Of a stretch of 64,000 bases of DNA, positions 58,110 to 64,000 are shown piece after piece. The DNA lies in assembly GCF_905147365.1 (NCBI RefSeq), contig NC_056428.1:29356001-29420000 (forward strand), written 5' to 3'. Position numbers and translations under genes: made by a program. This DNA comes from Aricia agestis (taxonomy: Eukaryota; Arthropoda; Insecta; Lepidoptera; Lycaenidae). The first letter of the stretch is position 1. Every line of letters begins with the position of its first letter. The notes under the pieces were generated by a model. That model did no database searches. It had not been told where the DNA came from and was given only the letters and a program-made list of their open reading frames with translations.

Positions 58110-58960
58110 GGAGGGGAGGGTGCTATTTTTGTAATCACTCGAGCGTCATGGAGACCTAGTAGGTTTTGTATATTAGGTAAAGCTGATAAAAAAATAAGAG
58201 CGTTTTTTTTTTATTTTAGCGGTGGGTTCAGAAACTGCAGGCATTTTAAAGTTTTGAAAAAGAAAATATATTCAGAAAATTGCTTATTTAGGTCAATTAT
58301 AAATGTATATATTTTACACAACAAGGACTAAATCATTTAGTTTAGGGCAAAATAAAATATCAGCGAAGCTTAGTTAATACGATAAATATGAAGTTTTATT
58401 TTTTTATATTTTAAATTGTCCCTACACGCTTAAATAATCTTAAATCGTCAGTGCTTTCTATGGAAGCTTCTTTGGTTTATACTAAACATCATAGTTAATA
58501 TACCTAGCGGAATAGAGCAACAATCTCGAGCTGTCAAACGATTACCGAAATTGGTTTCATCTGTGTGTAAAAATATGTGTACGTATACACTTACACAAGC
58601 ATGATTGAACATGATTTCTATGAGATTAAATTGTCAACGTGCGGCACGTGCCGACTGGACCTCAAAAAAAGAGTGCTGCTGTCATGTACCACGTTTTTAC
58701 CACGCAGTGTTACTGATAGTGACATCTCTCTTACTCAGGCCTTTGTTTCTCTATTCCGGTAAGTATATTAACTTTATGCTAAACACCCCCTATCTTAATC
58801 TGACAAATCCGACGACATTTCAATATTTAAAAAAAAATTACCCACCACGTACACCACCAAATCTGATTTCTATACCATGATAACTAGACACATGTCGGAA
58901 GCCTATGCAAGCTTAATCTGACACGCTCGAGCTACTCCCGAAATCCCCTCTTCCCCTCCA
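58110..58960. mobile_element. inverted-repeat element nested in mariner
   Basis: GGAGGGGAGGGTGCTATTTT then CACTCGAGCGTCATGG at the left is matched at the right by the inverse of CACGCTCGAGCTACTCCCGA then CCTCTTCCCCTCCA. It splits the mariner between the DNARPHTS region and the C-terminal QNGTYIL. Ends are approximate; no coding frame is supported. Confidence 0.55.
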
Positions 58961-59008
58961 CAACTATTAACACCTCCCAGCAAAGCTCCCGTAATATTTG
59001 TTGAGTGG

Positions 59009-59811
59009 CTAAAGATGTATGAGGTCTAGCGTTATCATGGTGAAAAGCACACCCCTTCTGTTGATTAATTCCGGCCGCTTTCTCTGAACTTCTTGCTTTA
59101 ATCTCATCAGTAGTTCGCAGTACAGTTCAGAATCGATGGTCCTGCCTGGCGATAATAACTCATAATGAATAATCCCCTTCCAATTCCACCACACACACAG
59201 CATCACCTTGTTGCGAGTTAACCCGGGTTTCGCCACAGTCTGTGCAGCCTGACCGGCCTTTGGCCACGATCTTTTTCGCACGTTCTTGTCGTACATGATC
59301 CATTTTCCATCACCAGTTATCAGCTTCTTCAAAAATGGTTCGGTTTCGTTACGTCGTAATAAAGAATCACAAATGAGTAGGTACACGGTCCATTAGATTT
59401 CATTCAGTGAGCACATGAGAGTCATGAGGCATCAAATATCGAGCTTTTTGTGTACCCAGCTTTTTACAAATGCGCCAAACCCGTTTTATGATCAATCCCC
59501 AGTTCTTCAGCTACATCGTAGCTACTAATATGGCGATCTTGCTCCACTTTTTCAAAAATGCCATCAGGGCGACCAGAGCGACATGCATCTTTGATATCAA
59601 CATTTCCGGATTGAAAACGCTTAAACCAAATTTGCGTTACTCTCACAGATACTGCATTAGGTCCATAAACATCACAATTTTTTTTCGCGGCTTCAGTTGC
59701 ATTTTTACCTTCTTTGTAAATTTTAAAATTATATTTATATTGAAAATTATATTGAATTTCTTCATTAGAATCACTCATTTTAACAATAAGAAAAACAAAT
59801 GAAAATCTCAC
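59009..59811 (-). pseudogene. mariner transposase pseudogene
   Basis: These two large frames are the remains of one mariner transposase (usually about 345 residues). The N-terminal 115-codon frame carries the HTH and GRP linker, and the 125-codon frame carries the first catalytic Asp (TGDGKWI, normally TGDEKWI). Between them, about 80 bases with stops contain the ICDSLLRRNETEPFL join. A one-base shift precedes the DNARPHTS motif. It cannot make an active enzyme. Confidence 0.9.
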
Positions 59812-59964
59812 ATTGACGTAATTAAAATTTGGAATTGTCTTCTGTAAATTTAAAACTTTTTAATGATACGAAAATCAGCCAGATACAATTGATTTTTTTG
59901 CCCAAGAGATTTTATGACAAGTTCATACATGATACTATAATGCGGAAAGACTTTTCCCCCAACC

Positions 59965-60476
59965 TATTAAAAATTAATGTTATTATGTTGGTTATCAGCC
60001 TAACTAAAAAAGTACGGTTTTATTCAAATAAAATGATCTCCTTTGAATAAATAATAATTTATAACAATAATATATTATACAACTTAGGCATAATATGACA
60101 TTGAGCGTAAAAGTTGAACTTGATTTTCAAGCATTTAACATAATATACTCTGTAGTGTAAAAAGTTGAAGTACATAACATAGAGATTTATTGGTATACCA
60201 AATACAATATTCATAATTTGATGTAATCTTATAAATTGTTTACAACACCAAGATTTTAATAATAAGTATACGGCGTATTTTTAACGAACAGAATACGTGC
60301 GATTTAGAAACGCACGCTTCTAGCGCGGCAGAATCAAATTCGAAAACGTACAACATCCGGGGTCTAATTCCCATTCTTGGAATGACGCTTCGATCGTAGT
60401 TGCGCGTGAGAAAAAGATCTAGAAGAGACTATAGGAAGAAATTTATCACTTAATATTGATTACTATTAAGGTGCTG
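59965..60476. other. AT-rich spacer, nothing recognised
   Basis: No protein-like frame, repeat or hairpin of note is seen here. A short GC-richer piece at 60300-60400 (GAAACGCACGCTTCTAGCGC) stands out slightly but matches nothing else in the window. Confidence 0.5.
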
Positions 60477-61455
60477 CCTCACCGGGAGCATTCGCGTGTA
60501 ATGTAACATTATAGATTCGACTTTGAGCATTACATAGCAAGTTGACTTCACCATAGTCAGTCAGTCAGTCAGTCAGTTCAACAATGGTTTTCCTATCAAA
60601 TATAGAAATGTAGTAAAGATACAGAGCAGCATTATTTATATTTAGAGCGAAAATAGGGAAAAATTGTGTTTTTTTTTTTTTGTATGGGAGTCTTAAAGTC
60701 GAAGTCTCAGTAATAGGGTCCCGTTCTTACCCTTTGGGTACGGAACCCTAAAAAAGATAAACTTGCCGGCTGCGTCGGCAATACTGGCATTGATGAATTA
60801 TTAAGACACTCACTTTGCAATAGTTTGTGCTGCGATTATATATTTCAGAAATTTTTGATTCATTTAGCGGTGCCGAGAAGCCGTGATGCGCGAACGGCGT
60901 GCTAACGCCGTTAGTGTTAACGCCGACTGGCGCACTGAGAAACGGCTTGAGATTTTGTTAAGTGTGCGTGCGGCGACGCATAGATACTATGGCGAACACA
61001 ATATATCACAAGCCGCGCGCGGTGAGTTGGTATGAATATAATTTACTTCCCTCCTACTATGACTTCACTGTCACGTAGCATTGATGTTACAAGTTGTATC
61101 AAGATATTACACATTGTATCATTACAAGGTGCGCATTGTAATGCTCGGTTCACAGATGTAATGCATATTTTGTATTATGAGGTTTAAAGGTGCTCCCTCG
61201 CCGGGAGATTTCGCTTGTAATGTAACGTTACAGAGTCGAGCATCACATCAGTGAGGGAGGAGAACCGAGCATTACAATGCGCACCTTGCAATGATACAGT
61301 GTGTAATATCTTGTTACAACTTGTAACATCAACTAGCTATTGGAATGCTCGTCGAATCTTTAATTTTACATTACACGTGAATGCTCGTCGGTCTGGGAGG
61401 TATTTTTGTAATGTAATGCCCAAAAACGAATCTATAATGTTACATTACAAGTGAA
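60477..61455. mobile_element. TGTAATGTAAC repeat cluster with inverted copies
   Basis: Two direct copies (60477 and 61188 onward) share TGC(T/C)(G/C)CCTC(A/G)CCGGGAG, and a third lies at 81. The segment 61080-61150 is the inverse of 61265-61330 (GAGCATTACAATGCGCACCT), and the right end near 61420 inverts the TAATGTAACATTATAGATTC motif of the left end. An (AGTC)n run is at 60555-60577. This looks like a non-autonomous element with long terminal inverted sequence, plus nested copies. Confidence 0.6.
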
Positions 61456-63010
61456 TTACTAGCTTTTATACTGTTGTATACTATTGTATATTTAATAAAG
61501 AATTTGAATGTTTAAGGGGAGGGTTCACCTTAAGGGGAACGTGACAACAAATATCTAAACGTAACATCTAAACTTACACCTCCACGGTCCATAAATTCTA
61601 TAACCATGTTTGTACAGTTCTTTCAGTGAAACTAATATGAAAATAGTAATAATATTGATATCAATCATGACTTTTTTTGGTATGAATACTGGATCAAGCC
61701 CCTCAGGTGCGGTTATGAAATATGTCCTGCTCAAGCGCTTTAAAAATACGTCGTGTGGTTACGCTCATTAAGATATTAGACATTTAAAACACATACAAAA
61801 CATCAATGTATTATTTTGTTATATATTTTAATGTTGTTACATATTTACAGATCAGTCAAAAGACCTGACTTCGGTAAGTTAACTTTAAATTTATATAATA
61901 TGTTTTTATAAATTACACATCAAAATTGGTTTAATTATTGGAAGTCAAATAAATATCCCATTGTTTTTATTAGATGAAAAATCTTTAAGACGGGTAAACA
62001 TCTAGATTGTACATTAAATTACGACAATATTCACAAAGATTTGAGTGCTAACTGTCGCACTCACAGATGACCATTAATTACTTAAGTAACTATAAAATGA
62101 AGATTAGCCCCATACATAATTATGACGTGTCAAACTATTCATTGAATTACAGTTAAGTAATGAATATTTGTCTCTGAGTACGGCATTAAGTCATTGCATT
62201 CACTAGTTTCGATAGCGAAGTAGACATCAAAAATTTATGGGATAGATATGTCAAAACTATTTTATGGATATATCATAACTTATGCGGCATGCCGCATGAC
62301 ACTTAGCGACGCGTTACGTCGTACGCGTGGTGGGCATCATGTAGACTTTCAGGAAATATTTGAAATTTTTTAAATTCTGAATTAAAAAAAAATAGTTAGA
62401 GTTTACGTCAAATCCCATACATTTTCGACATCTAATTTCGCCTACGAAAGTAGTAAATTATAACGCACTCAAGACTTCTAGAAAATAACTGAACTAAGTC
62501 AGTGTACATAATTTTAGGTACTTATTTGTGTATTTACATAATATTATATTATGTAATAATCTACGAATAATAAAACTAAGGAAACGTAACTCCCATACCC
62601 AACCGTTTTGAATTTGGTTCCTTTTCGCATAAAATTGCGACCCGAATACATGCATAAAGTATGCATGTATTCGGTGACTCGTGGAACACATTTTTTGATA
62701 CAGTTACTCTTCCTTAGTTTTTATTATTCGTAGGTAATAAGTATACTATTGTAAAACAACTATGTATTAATCAATTTTTATAGTGTTGCACGAGCGCATG
62801 ATATAAAATGTAGTATGGTCACTTTTAAACTTTATAGCTAAAGAAATATAGCGAACTTGACGAACAAGTATGTACTCATTACTCAGTACAAAATTCAATA
62901 GTTGAATTCAATAATAATTGCAAAAAAATCCTGTGGCTTTAAGAGATTTATGCGACTAATAAATAATATTTCATGAAAATAAATATCGGGTCTGTTAAAA
63001 CATTCTAAGA
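61456..63010. other. AT-rich intergenic sequence
   Basis: No gene is recognised. Two small palindromes occur: ATGCGGCATGCCGCAT near 62281 and the hairpin CCGAATACATGCATA / inverse at 62642-62674. The rest is AT-rich sequence without repeat structure visible by eye. Confidence 0.5.
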
Positions 63011-63011
63011 C

Positions 63012-63358
63012 TGGGTTGCACCAACCAACTTTAACTTTAACTACAATGCAAAATGTCAAATCTTTGGTCAAAGTTAAAAGTGGACGCCATCAAGACGCCA
63101 CATTTAACCATAACCATAGAGCTCGACAAGGTTTTAAAAGCATGTGACGAAAAAAGAAATAACGCTGTCATCATACAAAAACCGCCATTTTTTACAGTTC
63201 TCCTTTACCAGCAGCGCCCCCGCCCACGTGCATTTATAACCTTGTTGGATCAGCTGTCATCTGTCAATTTCTCCGGGCAAAGTTAAGGTTAAAGTTAAAG
63301 TTAAATTTACCTTAACTATAACCATAACTTTAACTTTAACCACGCCTCATGTGCAACC
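63012..63358. mobile_element. MITE with TGGGTTGCACCAACC / GGTTGCACA ends
   Basis: The left end TGGGTTGCACCAACCAACTT runs into TTTAACTTTAAC. The right side has (GTTAAA)n, then AACTTTAACTTTAACCACGC and TGTGCAACC. The ends are imperfect inverted copies. A 77-codon frame inside is a by-product of the repeat. Confidence 0.6.
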
Positions 63359-64000
63359 TACACTATTAGATTAAAATCAGAAAAGAAAACATTTTTTTCT
63401 ACCTTTTACTTGAAAAAAGGGCAATTGAGTGATATTATTATTTTAATTTAATTATATTTTTAACAGCTAGATAATAAACGTAATAGTTCATTGTTTTTAT
63501 ATTTCAAAACTATACAGCTACAATTACTACAAGGTAATATTTACAAAATATATCTAAACCTTTTTTTATATAGACTAATATTAAGAATAATGACTGCTGT
63601 ACATTAAAGATTCTGGCCTTAAGTAATACTATGCAAGGGCAGCGTGAGAAGGCTCTTAAAATGCAACAAACTATGTGTTCACCGACTTAATAAAATAATC
63701 AATATTTTTAAAATAGCTTGACAAAAGGTTTCATTTTCATATTTTGTTTGTCAAAAGAAAAAAATTAAACGAATCGAAACTTTAAATTTGAATAATCTTC
63801 GAAAGATCTTTCGTTTATTATAATATTTTTGTAGTTGCGCCAAGCTATTATTAAATAATATTTATGATCTAACACCAATAACATTTTTATTACACAGAAA
63901 CACTGATTGATAAGTGTTAGATTTTATTCTTATCAAAGGCCACTTACTCGAATTTTGGGAAATTTCACGTCAGTTATGCGTTGACAGCTGATAGGTTCCA
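63359..64000. other. AT-rich flank to window end
   Basis: Low-complexity AT-rich sequence with no recognisable gene, exon or repeat. A neighbouring gene may begin outside the window. Confidence 0.5.

Larger units (their letters stand above)
57600..59964 (-). mobile_element. mariner transposon, inactive, with nested insertions
   Basis: The ends GGTTGGGGAAAAAGTTTCTT and its inverted counterpart (AAGACTTTTCCCCCAACC) are flanked by TA. On the minus strand, 59811-59464 encodes the helix-turn-helix half (AVSVRVTQIWFKRFQSGNVD, DACRSGRP) and 59386-59009 the catalytic half (KLITGDGKWIMYD, RKRSW, VMLCVWWNWKGIIHYELL). FHHDNARPHTS is in another frame, and QNGTYIL with the stop lies near 57985-58010. Frameshifts and stops break it. 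A SINE (57648-57945) and an inverted-repeat element (about 58110-58960) interrupt it, the latter replacing the third catalytic region. Confidence 0.9.

Noticed and set aside
60555..60577. (AGTC)n run as part of a CRISPR-like or regulatory array
   Set aside because: A short simple repeat without spacers, in a eukaryotic intergenic region.

Overview
The window is eukaryotic. It holds two multi-exon genes on the + strand, with GT-AG introns, AT-rich spacers and dense small transposable elements. The repeat families (short non-LTR elements, TTAA-flanked MITEs, hAT and Harbinger-type MITEs, mariners, CGGACAGACGGACA-type repeats) and the protein similarity point to a lepidopteran insect nuclear genome. 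The species cannot be named from the sequence.

Layout. 1-9969: no gene recognised; AT-rich sequence with transposon remnants, a CACGA microsatellite and a 3-copy ~120 bp tandem repeat. 9970-15967: a 12-exon transmembrane channel-like (TMC1/2/3-class, Drosophila Tmc-like) gene of about 1439 codons, with an unusually long Ser/Thr-rich extracellular insert. 16241-17587: a decayed mariner. 17965-54216: a laminin alpha gene (LanA type). I resolved it into 62 exons that keep one open frame of 3682 codons: signal peptide, laminin N-terminal domain, 11 LE modules, an IV-type region, LE modules, an L4 domain, LE modules, coiled coil, five LG domains and a Pro/Thr linker between LG3 and LG4. 54217-64000: LanA 3' UTR, then intergenic sequence with a 601 bp hAT-type MITE, a mariner carrying two later insertions, and several other MITEs.

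The two genes are unrelated in function. Laminin alpha is the trimer-forming and receptor-binding chain of basement membrane laminin. TMC proteins are pore-forming or accessory subunits of mechanosensory channels. They are simply neighbours in the same orientation, about 2 kb apart.

The most noteworthy signals are a perfect 103-bp tandem duplication across the intron 49/exon 50 boundary of LanA, where the nearer acceptor leads to an in-frame stop; a GC-AG intron in the LanA linker; a NAGNAG acceptor; a ~0.6 kb-arm inverted repeat filling LanA intron 33 that carries two further transposons; nested transposons in the 57.6-60.0 kb mariner; and the large insert in the TMC protein. I found no evidence of a new multi-gene system. 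Exon coordinates come from reading splice sites and frame by eye.
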